Of a stretch of 56,065 nt of DNA, positions 1 through 9,951 are shown piece by piece (the stretch's first letter is position 1; the number at the start of each line of letters is the position of its first letter). The DNA comes from Leucobacter sp. wl10 (GTDB lineage: Bacteria; Actinomycetota; Actinomycetes; Actinomycetales; Microbacteriaceae): assembly GCF_003569785.1 (NCBI RefSeq), contig NZ_KZ984003.1:10474-66538 (forward strand), given 5' to 3'. Under the pieces are notes generated by a model. That model was given only the letters and a program-made list of their open reading frames with translations. It searched no databases and was not told the DNA's origin. A program made the translations under genes and the position numbers.

Positions 1-702
1 CACCGTCCGCCCCGCCTACGTGTGGGACGCCTCCCAGACTGCTGGCGAGCCGCTCCCGGAGCCTCCGGCGCCGACACTGCTGGAAGGCGAGGCCCCCACC
101 GGTCTCTGGGACGGGCTGGCCGACCACGTGCGCGCTCAGGGGTTTGAGGGGGTCCGGGTGCCGCACGAGGGCATGATCCATGGCGCCAACGGCGTCACCG
201 ATTACACCGCGAAGACGGTGGCGGTCCGGGAGAACATGGACCCTGCCGCGCAGGTGAAAACGCTCGCCCACGAACTCGGCCACGTCCTGCTGCACGGTCC
301 CGACAACGACGAGGCGCGTCAGCATCGCGGCATCGGGGAGGTCGAGGCGGAATCGGTCGCGCTGATGATCGGCGCCGCCCACGGCATGGACACTTCCGGC
401 TACACGATCCCGTACGTCTCCACGTGGGCAGCGCGGGTGGATGCAAAGAGCCCGGCGAGATCGTCAAGGCCACCGGTGAGCGAGTCCGCAAGACGGCACT
501 GGGAATCCTGGACCGGCTCGACACCGCACAAGTGACCGACGGCGCCCCGCCCGGCCTGGACCGCGAGGCACCACAGCGCGAGGAGACTTCGCGCAAGCAG
601 CCGACCCACGAGACCCCTGTGTCGCGCCGGGTCACGCCGCTGCCCGAGCCCGAGACCGGAATGGTCACCGCATCCTCGAAGGCACAGTCGCGGGCTTTGT
701 GA
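1..702 (+). pseudogene. ArdC-like antirestriction protein, broken partial copy
   Basis: This is the C-terminal part of an ArdC-like protein; its 5' end lies outside the window. Reading from base 2, it matches residues of the intact copy at 31320-32438 almost throughout, including the zinc-peptidase motif HELGH and the following LLHGPDNDEARQH stretch. At about 442 one G is missing compared with the intact copy (atgcaaag against atggcaaag), which shifts the frame to an early stop at 533-535. The remainder (KEPGEIVKATGERVRKTAL onward) continues in another frame to a TGA at 700-702, which overlaps the next gene start just as in the intact copy. I infer that the product is truncated and probably inactive. 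A sequencing error is the only simple alternative. Confidence 0.8.
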
Positions 703-1268
703 TGGCCTCGGTGGATGCTGTCGCCAGCCTGCTGATACGCGCAACCAGCTCGTGGGCGGTCTCGGTCGTGGCGCGGGACCTGGCCGTCGCCGGGGTGCCA
801 GTGTTCCCGTGCCTGCCTGGTGGGAAGCGTCCGCTGACTGAGCATGGCTTCCACGACGCCACCACCGACCTCGAACAGATCGTGGCGTGGTGGCAGAAGC
901 ACCCGACCGCGAACCTCGCCGTGCCCACCGGCGCGGCATCCGGCGTGATGGTGGTCGATGTCGACGTCCACGGGCCCGTCGACGGCTACCGGGCGTTCGA
1001 GCGCGCCCACCGGACGGGGCTGGTGTCGGGGTGGCAGTTCCTCGTGGCGACGCCATCGGGTGGGATGCACGCCTACTACCCGGCCACACCAGATCGGGAA
1101 CAGCGGTCGTGGCAGGCCGCGCGCGCCGGTATCGATTTCCGTGGTGATGGCGGCTACATCCTCCCCGGAGGGCCCAGGTACCGTAGTTTGAGCCTATCAG
1201 CGCCTTCGGGTGCGCCCCTGTCCTCTCCGAGTTGCGCTATAGCGCTCGTCCCTGTTCTCTGCGCATGA
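699..1268 (+). pseudogene. Truncated bifunctional DNA primase/polymerase
   Basis: The start (GTG 699 or ATG 702) overlaps the ardC remnant exactly as in the intact pair at 32435. The protein matches the N-terminal prim-pol domain of that copy (PVFPCLPGGKRPLT, the acidic VVDVDVHGPVDG, and FRGDGGYI). Homology stops abruptly at about 1159; the last 35 codons are unrelated and run into a stop at 1266-1268. The catalytic-core N-terminus is thus joined to foreign DNA, and the 3' end overlaps the end of the convergent relaxase gene. I interpret this as a recombination junction rather than a functional short primase. Confidence 0.75.
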
Positions 1269-4200
1269 CCTTGCGCTCTGCGCGGGCACTGCTCCCGCGG
1301 GTGATGTCGCCTGCTCGCTCAAGTGCACTGCGGGCTCGGGCAGCGTCGATCTTCTGTGCGGTTGTCGCGTCCGCCGTGCCCAGTGGTGTGTCATCGGTGA
1401 TGCCATAGCGGTCCCGGTAGGCAGCCACAGTGCGGGCGTGGCGCCGCCAGCTCAATGCCTTGCGCGGATCACCAGGTGGCGTACCGAGTGCCTTCGTCCA
1501 AGTGGCCTTCTCGTCGAGGGCGATACCGAGCACAACGTCGGCCCGCTGCTCGATCAACTCGCGTCGTTCATCGAGCGCTTGGCGCATGTCCTCGGGCATC
1601 GATCCTCCAGCGTGTGGGATGAGTCCTGCGATCAGTCGTGGTGCCTTGCGGGTACGGCCCGATCCTGCTGGCCGTGCGGTGGAGCGCGCGACGCGGTAAT
1701 GGAGGACGGAGGCGATGTCGTCGGCATCATCGAACCCGCGAGCGGCCACGAGGCGAGGGAGCAAGCGGCCGAGGTCGTGGTTGTTGGCCTCTGCTCGGCG
1801 GAGTTCCGCGGTCAGTGCCCCGAAGGCGTCGGACTCGATCACCGTGTTGGCCTGTTCCTCGCTGAGACCCGAGTCGCGGATGAGGGTGGCCCAGCGGTCG
1901 TGCTGGGCTGCGGCGGCGATGGTCTCGTACTCAGCAGCAAGCTGCGCGATCGAGCCCCAGTGTGCGTGTTCGGCGGTGATGGTCTCGTGCGCGGACAGCT
2001 CGGCCCCGACGTGTTGCAGGACGCCATACAGGACGGACCGGCCAGTGGCGTCGGGGGTGTCGCCCGGATGCGGCTCGGCGTGAGCGTCGTCAGGCCGGTC
2101 CAGCACCACGTAGGCCTGGTTGGCGTGCTTGCCGCGGGTCATCGCGACGTAGAAGTTCTCCCTCGTGGTCGTCGGTTCCACCAGGACGTGTGCGGTGTCG
2201 ACGGTGACGCCCTGCACCCTGTGCGCCGTGACCGCGTAACCCAGATCGACGTGGTCGGACACATACGACGCAGGCAGGACGATCGAGCCGCCGAACCTGC
2301 GCCCAATGGGGCGGATCGTGACCGACCCGTCGTCGCGAACGCCGGTGATGGTCCAGGCATCGCCGTTGCGCACCCAAGTCTTCTCGTTGCGTAGGCGGCG
2401 GTCGTTGCGTCGGGTGATGATCGTGTCCCCAACCCCGGCGATGGCGCCGTCGTTCAACTCGACCTCCCGACCCGGCTTCAGGGTGCCGTCGAGAATCAGG
2501 TCCGCACGAGCACGCTGATTGAGGGCGGTCACGTCGTCGCGGGTCTCAGCGACCAGCACCGACACCAACCCCTGGTCGCGGTCTGCGCGCCAGGCGGTGT
2601 AGGCCGCATCGGTCATCGCCTCGGCGTCACCGTCGCGGACGCGGTCGTGGTCGAGGTAGGTGTCGATCACCTGCGTACGTCCGTGGCGCAGGGCCAGGGA
2701 GGCGGTCTTCTCCCAGGCGTTGGTGAAGCGGTGTACGTCGACGAGCTCGGGCGCATCGTCACGGTCACCGACGAGGAGCCCGAACGCGCCACCAGCGTCC
2801 ACGGACTGGAGCTGGGCGAAGTCGCCCACCAGGAGCACTTTCGCGCCGGCCCGTTCGGCCAGGTGGGTGATCCGATCCAAGGACAGGGTTCCGGCGAGGG
2901 AGGCTTCGTCGATGATCACAAGCTGACCCGCCCGAAAGTCCTCGCCGTGGACGAGGTGGTTCTGCCACCACTTCGCCGTGTTCTCGCATCTGATCCCGAG
3001 GTCGTCGGCGAGCACCTGCGCGGCCACCGCGGACGGTGCGAGCCCAACCACTGAGCCCTTGCCGTGTTCCTTCTCCCACGCCCGCCGCAGCGCGGACATC
3101 GCCGTCGTCTTCCCGGCGCCGGCAGGTCCCACCAGCACATCGAGAACCCGACCGGAGACCGCGATCTTCATCAGCGCGTCGGCCTGGTCCTCACCGAGCA
3201 TTCGCCCCTCACGATCAGGCTTCGTGGTGAACTTCTCGACCATCGCCAGCGGCACAGTCGGTCCGGTCATGGTGCGGGCGTGTTCGAGCAGTCGGTCCTC
3301 GGCGCCGAGCAGCAACTGGGAGGAGAACACGGTCGAGTGCTTCGGGCGGAACACGCTCGTCCCGTCCACCCGCCGGAACGCGGCCGGGCTGGTGGCGAGG
3401 TCGGGCGGGGTCAACCGCAGCGAGGCTTGCTCGGCGGCGTCGGCGATCATGCCGACGACGGCCTCGCGGTCTTGCATGGTGGCGAATCGCCAGCCCATCG
3501 TCTGCCGGGACGCCTCGGCCATCAGGTTCCACCGCCGCCAGGTGGACCGCTTCTCACCCACCACCTCGACCACGGTCTGCCCGAGTTCGCCGATGGCATC
3601 GAGCGGTACGTCGTCGGCGCGCAGCAGCAGCACCTTGTCGTTGTCGGTAATCGTGCGCGCCCAGCCGGTGGCGTCCTGGCCGAGTACCCCGGTGGCGCGG
3701 GTGCGCCACTCGGCAGTCAGGTCGGCCAGCGACCGTACTTCCTTCTCCGGGCGCGTGGCGAGGGTGGCTTGGGCGCGCAGCTTGATCACCGTGGCTGTGG
3801 ACGGTTGGCGGCCGTGCCGGGCGACGTACTCTGCGATCAGCCGGTCCTTCTCGGCGTCGATGTGCCGGGCACGGGTCGAGAACTCCTGGACCAGCTCCTC
3901 CGGAACTGTGCTGATCGCCCACGCCGGATTGCGGTCGCGCCCCATGTCTCGGGCCTCCCATTCGATGCCGAAGGTGCGGGCCATGTGATCGGCGAACACC
4001 GCCTCATGCAACTCCGACAGGGCAACCACGGCGGCGTGCACCGGCCGCCCATCCAAGCTCCGCCACTTCCCGTCGAACGCGGTCTGCACCTTGTTGGAGA
4101 TCACGACGTGGGTGTGCAGGTGCGGGTCGCCGGCGCGGGAGTCGAAGTGATCGAACGCCGTCGCCACTAACCCGGTCACATCGACCTGCGCAACGGCACC

Positions 4201-4791
4201 GTCCCCGGCGGTTGCACCCGAGCGGGTGGCTGCAACCTCCCGCTCCATGAACGCAACCACCTCTGCAACCGCCCGATGATGCGCCTCCCCAATCAGCGCC
4301 TGCGTGCCGGCGTCGGCGACCGCCCACAACGCCGAGGCCGACTTCGGGATCGAGAAGGTGAAGTCGAACCCCGCCACCGCCCGCCGCCTGCCGCGCTCGG
4401 TCTCCTCCGCCTCAATCTGCGCGACCGCCTCACCCTTCGCGCCCGGACTCAGGTCCGGGTCAAGGTCGGCGATCCGGGCCTCGATCCGCTCCGGCACCGA
4501 CTTGTAAGCGGGGAACGCGTGCCCGAGGGGGTCGCCGGTGATCGGGTCACGGCCCATGCCCATCAAGAGCTGGAGCTGAGCCTCCGACACCCGATCACCC
4601 ACGACGAGCTGACCCTTGCCGAGTGAGGCGACGCCGGACCCGAGCCACTGGCCCGGTGGCGTACCTGCCTCCGCGTAGTACCTCGTCAACGGCGTCGACA
4701 GCTCACGATCCCCATCCGCGGCCGCGATCGTGCGCAGCAGGTACTTGTAGCCATCGCCCGCGCTCATCACGCGCATCGAAACCGTCACCAC
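1237..4791 (-). CDS. traA: MobF-family relaxase/helicase (TraA-like)
   Basis: This 1184-residue protein has the two-part layout of conjugative TrwC/TraA relaxases. The N-terminal relaxase domain has the YYAEAGTPPG-W-G segment near residue 38 and the metal-binding triad DPHLHTH (His224, His226, His228). A RecD-like helicase follows, with Walker A GPAGAGKTT near residue 555, an IIDEAS box, and late helicase motifs including YAVTAHRVQGVT and FYVAMTRGK. It would nick oriT, stay bound to the transferred strand and unwind the plasmid. GTG at 4791 is used here; GTG 4788 or ATG 4776 are alternatives. It faces the truncated prim-pol and lies about 26 kb from the other transfer genes. No VirD4-type coupling protein is present in the window. 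Confidence 0.92.
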   Translation of the reverse strand: MVTVSMRVMSAGDGYKYLLRTIAAADGDRELSTPLTRYYAEAGTPPGQWLGSGVASLGKGQLVVGDRVSEAQLQLLMGMGRDPITGDPLGHAFPAYKSVPERIEARIADLDPDLSPGAKGEAVAQIEAEETERGRRRAVAGFDFTFSIPKSASALWAVADAGTQALIGEAHHRAVAEVVAFMEREVAATRSGATAGDGAVAQVDVTGLVATAFDHFDSRAGDPHLHTHVVISNKVQTAFDGKWRSLDGRPVHAAVVALSELHEAVFADHMARTFGIEWEARDMGRDRNPAWAISTVPEELVQEFSTRARHIDAEKDRLIAEYVARHGRQPSTATVIKLRAQATLATRPEKEVRSLADLTAEWRTRATGVLGQDATGWARTITDNDKVLLLRADDVPLDAIGELGQTVVEVVGEKRSTWRRWNLMAEASRQTMGWRFATMQDREAVVGMIADAAEQASLRLTPPDLATSPAAFRRVDGTSVFRPKHSTVFSSQLLLGAEDRLLEHARTMTGPTVPLAMVEKFTTKPDREGRMLGEDQADALMKIAVSGRVLDVLVGPAGAGKTTAMSALRRAWEKEHGKGSVVGLAPSAVAAQVLADDLGIRCENTAKWWQNHLVHGEDFRAGQLVIIDEASLAGTLSLDRITHLAERAGAKVLLVGDFAQLQSVDAGGAFGLLVGDRDDAPELVDVHRFTNAWEKTASLALRHGRTQVIDTYLDHDRVRDGDAEAMTDAAYTAWRADRDQGLVSVLVAETRDDVTALNQRARADLILDGTLKPGREVELNDGAIAGVGDTIITRRNDRRLRNEKTWVRNGDAWTITGVRDDGSVTIRPIGRRFGGSIVLPASYVSDHVDLGYAVTAHRVQGVTVDTAHVLVEPTTTRENFYVAMTRGKHANQAYVVLDRPDDAHAEPHPGDTPDATGRSVLYGVLQHVGAELSAHETITAEHAHWGSIAQLAAEYETIAAAAQHDRWATLIRDSGLSEEQANTVIESDAFGALTAELRRAEANNHDLGRLLPRLVAARGFDDADDIASVLHYRVARSTARPAGSGRTRKAPRLIAGLIPHAGGSMPEDMRQALDERRELIEQRADVVLGIALDEKATWTKALGTPPGDPRKALSWRRHARTVAAYRDRYGITDDTPLGTADATTAQKIDAARARSALERAGDITRGSSARAERKVMRREQGRAL

Positions 4792-5442
4792 GACACCGCC
4801 CTTCGACGGTCAGGTGAGCGGACGCTGACCACGCGAACGCGCTGTCAACTTTGGTTGACACCTCGATCTGCAAGACGCGTGGCGACTCGGAGACAGGGCG
4901 AAGCGAGGACCTCTTCTGTGCGCTGCCAAGGGAGACTGCGTCGCTCATCGACGGAAGCAGGGCGAGATCCGCACGGCTGAGAAGCCGGCCGCCGCGCTCG
5001 TCGTCAGCTGCGTGCGCTCTGTCACGTCCAGGGAGACCAGATTTCGATTCACGTCTCGACGGCGACTGCGGGCCCTTTTTCGTTCTTGCTGGCTGGGCGC
5101 CCACGGCACGAGGGCTTCCAATTAGGACTCGTCCTGCGCACTCTTCCTGCCGTCCCTGCGCTACTTCGGGGGTGGTCATGGCACTCGCTCACTGTTGCAA
5201 CTGCGCACTACGCTGCAGCGCCGCTCCTCAGGTGAAATGTCAATCGGCTACATGGTGTTCCTGCTGTCGGGCTTCTTATCCCTGTGGGTCAGTTACGAAA
5301 TCGCTTCTGGGTGACATCGCCCTCGTCATCCCCCAACACCTGGGGCGGTGTCGCCGTTCGATTGTGGCGAAACGATGTTCCTTCAGTGACGTCTGGGCGA
5401 AGTGCGAAGACTTCTTCGGGCGCGGGCTGACATGGTGGAGGT
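4792..5442. other. Gene-poor region upstream of relaxase, candidate oriT/promoter region
   Basis: This 651-bp stretch separates the divergent relaxase and phosphoketolase genes. The open frames here (for example about 200 codons at 4851-5453) have no recognisable motifs and low-complexity Ser/Arg/Cys composition, so I do not call them genes. The only clear structure is the short palindrome at 4843-4860. MobF relaxase genes commonly lie beside their oriT, so an origin of transfer here is plausible but not shown. Confidence 0.4.
4843..4860. repeat. Perfect 7-bp inverted repeat near relaxase start
   Basis: TGTCAAC and GTTGACA flank the 4-base spacer TTTG, 52 bp upstream of the relaxase start. 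The arms contain TTGACA on both strands, but no convincing -10 follows on either side. It could be a repressor operator or an oriT-proximal hairpin. Confidence 0.4.
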
Positions 5443-7914
5443 ATGACTCGTGACGCGCGGGTGGCCGGAGGGGCTGCCGAGGACAAGACCACCGAATACC
5501 TGCTTGCACCCGACGACGCCGCGGCCGTCGATGCGTGGTGGCGGGCAGCGAACTATCTCGCGGTCGGACAGATCTATCTGATGGGCAACGCGCTGCTGAA
5601 GCGTCCACTGGCGGAAGAAGACATCAAGCCCCGGCTGCTCGGGCACTGGGGGACCTCCCCGGGGCAGAATTTCCTGTATGCCCACCTCAACCACCAGATC
5701 ATCCAGCGCAACCTGGACATGATCTACCTGAGTGGACCCGGTCACGGCGGCCCGTCCCTCGTAGCCGCCTCCTGGCTGGAGGGCACGTACTCGGAGGTTT
5801 ACTCCCACGTCGGCACGGATGCCCGCGGTGTCGACGAGCTGTGCAGACAGTTTTCCTTCCCGGGCGGCATCCCCAGCCACGTCGCACCCGAGACGCCCGG
5901 ATCGATCCACGAGGGCGGCGAACTCGGCTACGTTCTGTCTCACGCCTACGGCGCGGCATTCGACAACCCGGACCTGATCGCGGTGGCAGTGATCGGTGAC
6001 GGCGAGGCCGAGACCGCGCCGCTGGCGACGGCGTGGCACAGCAACAAGTTCCTCGACCCGCAGGTGGACGGCACGGTCCTACCGATCCTGCACCTCAACG
6101 GCTACAAGATCGCAAATCCCACCATCTTCGATCGAATTCCGCGCCAGGAGTTGGAGTCGCTGCTAGTCGGGTACGGCCACAAGCCCTACTTCTTCGAGGG
6201 CGGCTTCGACGACGAGGACATCACCAACACGCACCGGCGGTTCGCCCGCTTACTTGCCCAGGTCCTTGACGAGGTCGTCGACATCCGCGCTCGCGCTGCC
6301 GACGGACGCCTCACCGAGCGGGCGCGGTGGCCGATGATCGTCTTCCGTACTCCGAAGGGCTGGACGGGGCCGCAGGAGGTCGACGGACTGCCGGTCGAAA
6401 ACAGCTGGCGCAGCCACCAGGTCCCAATGTCTGCCGTCCGCGGCAACGAGGAGTACACCCGTCTGCTGGAGAGCTGGATGCACAGTTACCGCCCGGAGGA
6501 GCTCTTCGGTCCCGAGGGGCGGATCATGGACCTCGTCGCGCAGAACAACCCGGTCGGCACGCGGCGAATGAGCGCCAACCCGCACGCCAACGGTGGTCTA
6601 CTCACCCGCGACCTGGATCTGCCGGACTTCCGTGACTACGGCGTCGACGTCCCAGTACCGGGTGGCGCCACCGTGGAAGCGACACGCGTACTTGGTGGCT
6701 GGGTGGCCGACGTCGTGGACCGGAACCGGCAGACCTTCCGGGTCTTCGGACCCGACGAGACCCACTCCAACCGGCTCGGCGCCGCGGTGGAAGCGGGCGG
6801 CAAGGCCTGGCAAGCAGAACTGCTCGACACCGACGTCGACCTGTCCCGCACAGGCCGGGTGATGGAGGTTCTATCCGAGCACCAGGTACAGGGCTGGCTG
6901 GAGGGCTACCTGCTCACGGGCCGTCACGGGCTGCTCAACAGCTACGAGGCATTCATCCACATCATCGACTCGATGTTCAACCAGCACGCAAAGTGGCTCG
7001 ACTCCAGCCGGGACATACCCTGGCGAGTACCAGTGCCCTCGCTGAACTATCTCTTGTCTTCCCACGTGTGGCGTCAGGACCACAACGGGTTCTCCCATCA
7101 GGACCCGGGCTTCCTCGACGTGGTGATGAACAAGACCGCCGACGTCACCCGCATCTACCTGCCCCCGGACGCCAACACGCTGCTGTCGACATTCGACCAC
7201 GTGCTGCGCACCCGCAACTACGTCAACGTCGTGGTCGCCGGCAAACAGCCCGGGCCGCAATGGCTGACGATGGATGAGGCCGTGCTGCACTGTACCCGCG
7301 GCATCGGTATCTGGGACTGGGCCGGCTCTGAGGAGCCGGGCAGCAAACCTGATGTCGTGCTCGGGTGCGCTGGCGACGTGCCCACGATGGAAGCGATCGC
7401 CGCGGCCAGGCTGCTGCGCGAGCGGCTGCCGGAGTTGAAGGTGCGGGTGGTCAACGTGGTGGACCTCATGCGGCTGCAGGACGAGCGGGAGCACCCGCAC
7501 GGCCTGAGCCACCGCGACTTCGATGCCCTGTTCACCGCCGACCGGCCAGTAATCTTCGCGTTCCACGGCTACCCGTCACTGGTACACCAGCTGACCTACC
7601 GGCGCACCAACCACCACAACATCCACGTGCGCGGCTTCAAGGAGAAGGGCACCACGACCACACCGTTCGACATGCTGATGCTCAACGACCTGGACCGCTA
7701 TCGACTGGTCATCGACGCCATCGACCGGGTGGGTCTGGCCGAGCGGGAGTCGTCCCTGCGCCAAGAGATGCTCGACTCCCGAGTACGCGCCCGCCAGCAC
7801 ACCCGCAAGCACGGCCAGGACCTCCCCGAGGTGACGCAGTGGGTCGTGCAGGACGGCGACAACACCCAGGGTTCGGGCGCGCCCGGCTCCGACACCGGCG
7901 GGGACAACGAGTAG
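5443..7914 (+). CDS. xfp: Xylulose-5-P/fructose-6-P phosphoketolase
   Basis: This 823-residue ThDP-dependent phosphoketolase is of normal family length. It would split xylulose-5-phosphate (and probably fructose-6-phosphate) with phosphate into acetyl phosphate plus glyceraldehyde-3-phosphate or erythrose-4-phosphate. Family signatures are [36 protein letters not shown] and the ThDP/Mg motif [15 protein letters not shown] in the N-terminal half, with [20 protein letters not shown] near the C-terminus. A GGAGG lies only one base from the ATG, so the spacing is short. It stands alone, with a 651-bp gap upstream and an IS110 copy downstream. Its presence beside aldolase and GAPDH genes in the copper island suggests a shared carbon-flux role. 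No CopR-like box is seen upstream. Confidence 0.95.
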   Translation: MTRDARVAGGAAEDKTTEYLLAPDDAAAVDAWWRAANYLAVGQIYLMGNALLKRPLAEEDIKPRLLGHWGTSPGQNFLYAHLNHQIIQRNLDMIYLSGPGHGGPSLVAASWLEGTYSEVYSHVGTDARGVDELCRQFSFPGGIPSHVAPETPGSIHEGGELGYVLSHAYGAAFDNPDLIAVAVIGDGEAETAPLATAWHSNKFLDPQVDGTVLPILHLNGYKIANPTIFDRIPRQELESLLVGYGHKPYFFEGGFDDEDITNTHRRFARLLAQVLDEVVDIRARAADGRLTERARWPMIVFRTPKGWTGPQEVDGLPVENSWRSHQVPMSAVRGNEEYTRLLESWMHSYRPEELFGPEGRIMDLVAQNNPVGTRRMSANPHANGGLLTRDLDLPDFRDYGVDVPVPGGATVEATRVLGGWVADVVDRNRQTFRVFGPDETHSNRLGAAVEAGGKAWQAELLDTDVDLSRTGRVMEVLSEHQVQGWLEGYLLTGRHGLLNSYEAFIHIIDSMFNQHAKWLDSSRDIPWRVPVPSLNYLLSSHVWRQDHNGFSHQDPGFLDVVMNKTADVTRIYLPPDANTLLSTFDHVLRTRNYVNVVVAGKQPGPQWLTMDEAVLHCTRGIGIWDWAGSEEPGSKPDVVLGCAGDVPTMEAIAAARLLRERLPELKVRVVNVVDLMRLQDEREHPHGLSHRDFDALFTADRPVIFAFHGYPSLVHQLTYRRTNHHNIHVRGFKEKGTTTTPFDMLMLNDLDRYRLVIDAIDRVGLAERESSLRQEMLDSRVRARQHTRKHGQDLPEVTQWVVQDGDNTQGSGAPGSDTGGDNE

Positions 7915-8191
7915 CGGAGCTCACCCCCCGGCGTCCGCGCCGACCCACATGCGGCGCCCCCGTTACTTTCTTCGGAGCCGCTTGGTGAGCATGCTTGGCG
8001 GTGACGGCCTGCCGGGCCCGGCATGATTGCTGCCCCCTGTCCTTGATGATCTGGGGGGTGTTGTCACCGGGCCTGGTTGGCGGTGTGTGATCGCTGATAG
8101 GGGCTGGACCCGAGCGCGCTCGAGGCCGTTCGTAACGTGGATGCCGAGACGCACCGTCGCGGACGCCGTCGACGACACGAACGGAGGAGCA
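7915..8191 (+). other. IS110 left noncoding end, candidate bridge-RNA region
   Basis: These 277 bp lie between the phosphoketolase stop and the IS110 transposase start and carry no gene. In IS621-like IS110 elements the region upstream of the transposase encodes a structured bridge RNA. Several short GC-rich self-complementary stretches occur at 8010-8110 (for example around GCCGGGCCCGGC), but I cannot fold or align it here, and the left IS boundary was not located. Confidence 0.3.
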
Positions 8192-9408
8192 GTGGCCACA
8201 AGCATCGACAACTACGAAGACGTCGAGGTGTTCGTCGGACTCGACGTCGGCAAAGGAGAGCACCACGCGGTCGCCCTCGACAAGACCGGCAAGCGGCTGT
8301 TGGACAAGGCGCTGCCCAACGACGAGCGCAGGCTCGGGGCCGTACTCGGCGAACTCGCGCGGCAGGGGCTCGTGCTGCTGGTAGTTGATCAGCCTGCGAC
8401 GATCGGCGCGCTGCCAGTCGCGGTCGCCCAGGCCGAAGGGGCTCTCGTTGGCTACCTACCCGGCCTAGCGATGCGGCGCATCGCTGACTTGCACCCTGGC
8501 GAGGCGAAGACCGATGCGAGAGACGCAGCGATCATCGCGGAGACTGCTCGCACGATGCCGCACACGCTCCGTTCGATCCAGGTCGCTGACGAGCAGGTCG
8601 CGGAGCTGACCATGCTCTGCGGGTTCGACGACGACCTCGCCGGACAGATCACCCAAGTCTCCAACCGAATCAGGGGGCTGCTCACTCAGATCCACCCGGC
8701 CCTGGAGCGGGTTCTCGGGCCGCCACTCGACCACCCGGCGATCCTCGACCTGCTCCAGCATTACCCGTCACCAGCAGCGATGAAGGCAGCTGGCGAGAAA
8801 CGGCTCGGGAACCGGCTGCTCAAGAACGCACCACGCAAGGGCCGCATCTGGGCGACGGAGATCATCGCCTCGCTGGGTGAGCAGACCGTCGTTGTCACCG
8901 GCGCCAACGCCGCAGCCCTCGTCCTCCCACGACTCGCCGAACAGCTCGCCGCGCTACGCCGGCAACGGGACGACATCGCCGCAGAGGTCGAGAACATCGT
9001 CAACGCGCACCCTCTTCAGCCGGTCCTGACGAGCATGCCCGGAGTCGGCGTCAGGACCGCAGCCCGACTCCTCACCGAGATCACCACGAAGACCTTCCCC
9101 ACTGCCGGGCACCTCGCCGCTACGCCGGACTCGCCCCCGTCACCCGACGCTCCGGCACCTCGATCCGCGGCGAACACCCATCGCGACGCGGCAACAAGAC
9201 CCTCAAGCGGACGATGTTCCTCTCCGCATTCGCCGCGCTCCGCGACCCTGAATCCCGCGCCTACTACGACCGCAAGATCGCCCAAGGCAAGCGGCACAAC
9301 CAGGCCCTCGTCGCCCTCGCAAGACGCCGTTCGGACGTCCTCTTCGCCATGCTCCGCGACGGCACCCTCTACCAGCCACGCACAGCTGAGCCAGCCCTCG
9401 CCGCTTGA
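8192..9408 (+). pseudogene. IS110-family transposase, frameshifted
   Basis: The N-terminal DEDD (RuvC-like) domain begins at GTG 8192, two bases after a strong GGAGGAG, and contains GLDVGKGEHHAV and AKTDARDAA. The transposase_20 domain starts at SMPGVGVRTAARLLTEI. After HLAA at about 9119 the frame is lost: a gcc-tac junction has become gct-acg, one C short. The missing part (AYAGLAPVTRRSGTSIRGEH, which carries the expected catalytic serine, then the TMFLSAFAALRDPESRAYYD region) is readable in the next frame, ending with the stop at 9406-9408. The sequence right after the stop (gacagaagacataggggcac) resembles the 3' end of many actinobacterial IS110 elements, as far as I recall. The transposase is therefore probably dead. 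Confidence 0.85.
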
Positions 9409-9951
9409 CAGAAGACATAGGGGCACCCCCCGATCCAGCTAAATGGATCGCTCAGCCCGTGGCGGGATAAGAGCGTGTCACCGACACGGGTGCAGAGGGA
9501 GATCTGCTCGTCCTGGAGGAGCCGGTCGATCTGCGCCCGGCAGTCGGTGTCGTCGACGCTGACCTCAGGCAGGGTCACTCCCGCATGCCTCCAGTTGCGG
9601 CTACGCGTTGGCGAACGCAGTGCATCCCTGATCCCGCAGTGCATCCCTGATCCCAAGGGCACGACCGTAGCTGGAGGCTGAGCAGCACACCGGTGCAGTC
9701 CTCCCCGAGGCCAGTTGGTCGAATCGGGTAGCAAGCACCTCGGCGGGCCGGGCGCCATGCCCGACCGCGCGCTCTGCATGTATTCCTCTGACTCCGTGAA
9801 TGCTCAAGCTGGCGGCTACGGCCTCCGATGGCGCCATGTGGCTTGGAAGCGCACGCGGCGTCGCTCAACATTTGGGATGCCCTTGGCCCGCCCGCCCGGT
9901 GACGCTGGACGCCCCCCACGTCTTGAGTGGCGAGCGGTCGGTGGCGACGGG
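9409..9951. other. Gene-poor stretch between IS110 remnant and csp
   Basis: No convincing gene is seen in these 543 bp. Minus-strand frames contain short protein-like pieces (for example TLPEVSVDDTDCRAQIDRL near 9500-9570 and HAERAVGHGARPAEVLATRF near 9700-9790) that break off quickly. They may be decayed gene ends, which would fit the neighbouring broken IS. A 19-bp tandem duplication sits at 9617-9654. Confidence 0.4.
9617..9654. repeat. 19-bp perfect tandem duplication
   Basis: The unit gcagtgcatccctgatccc occurs twice without spacer at 9617-9635 and 9636-9654. No function is apparent. Confidence 0.85.

Noticed and set aside
2978..4170. Plus-strand frames inside the relaxase gene
   Set aside because: The relaxase on the other strand has clear catalytic and helicase motifs; the opposite frames have none.
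4855..4860. TTGACA as a -35 element for phosphoketolase or relaxase
   Set aside because: No acceptable -10 lies 16-19 bp downstream on either strand.
4851..5453. A 200-codon plus-strand frame between relaxase and phosphoketolase
   Set aside because: It has no ribosome site, no family motif, and scattered Ser/Arg/Cys composition typical of a chance frame in GC-rich DNA.
8027..8191. An upstream extension of the IS110 transposase frame
   Set aside because: The conserved protein starts after GGAGGAG at GTG 8192; the extension has no homologous features and falls in the noncoding end.
9601..9837. Possible minus-strand small gene with HAERAVGHGARPAEVLATRF
   Set aside because: The protein-like stretch is short, runs into a tandem repeat, and has no ribosome site or recognisable family; at most a remnant.
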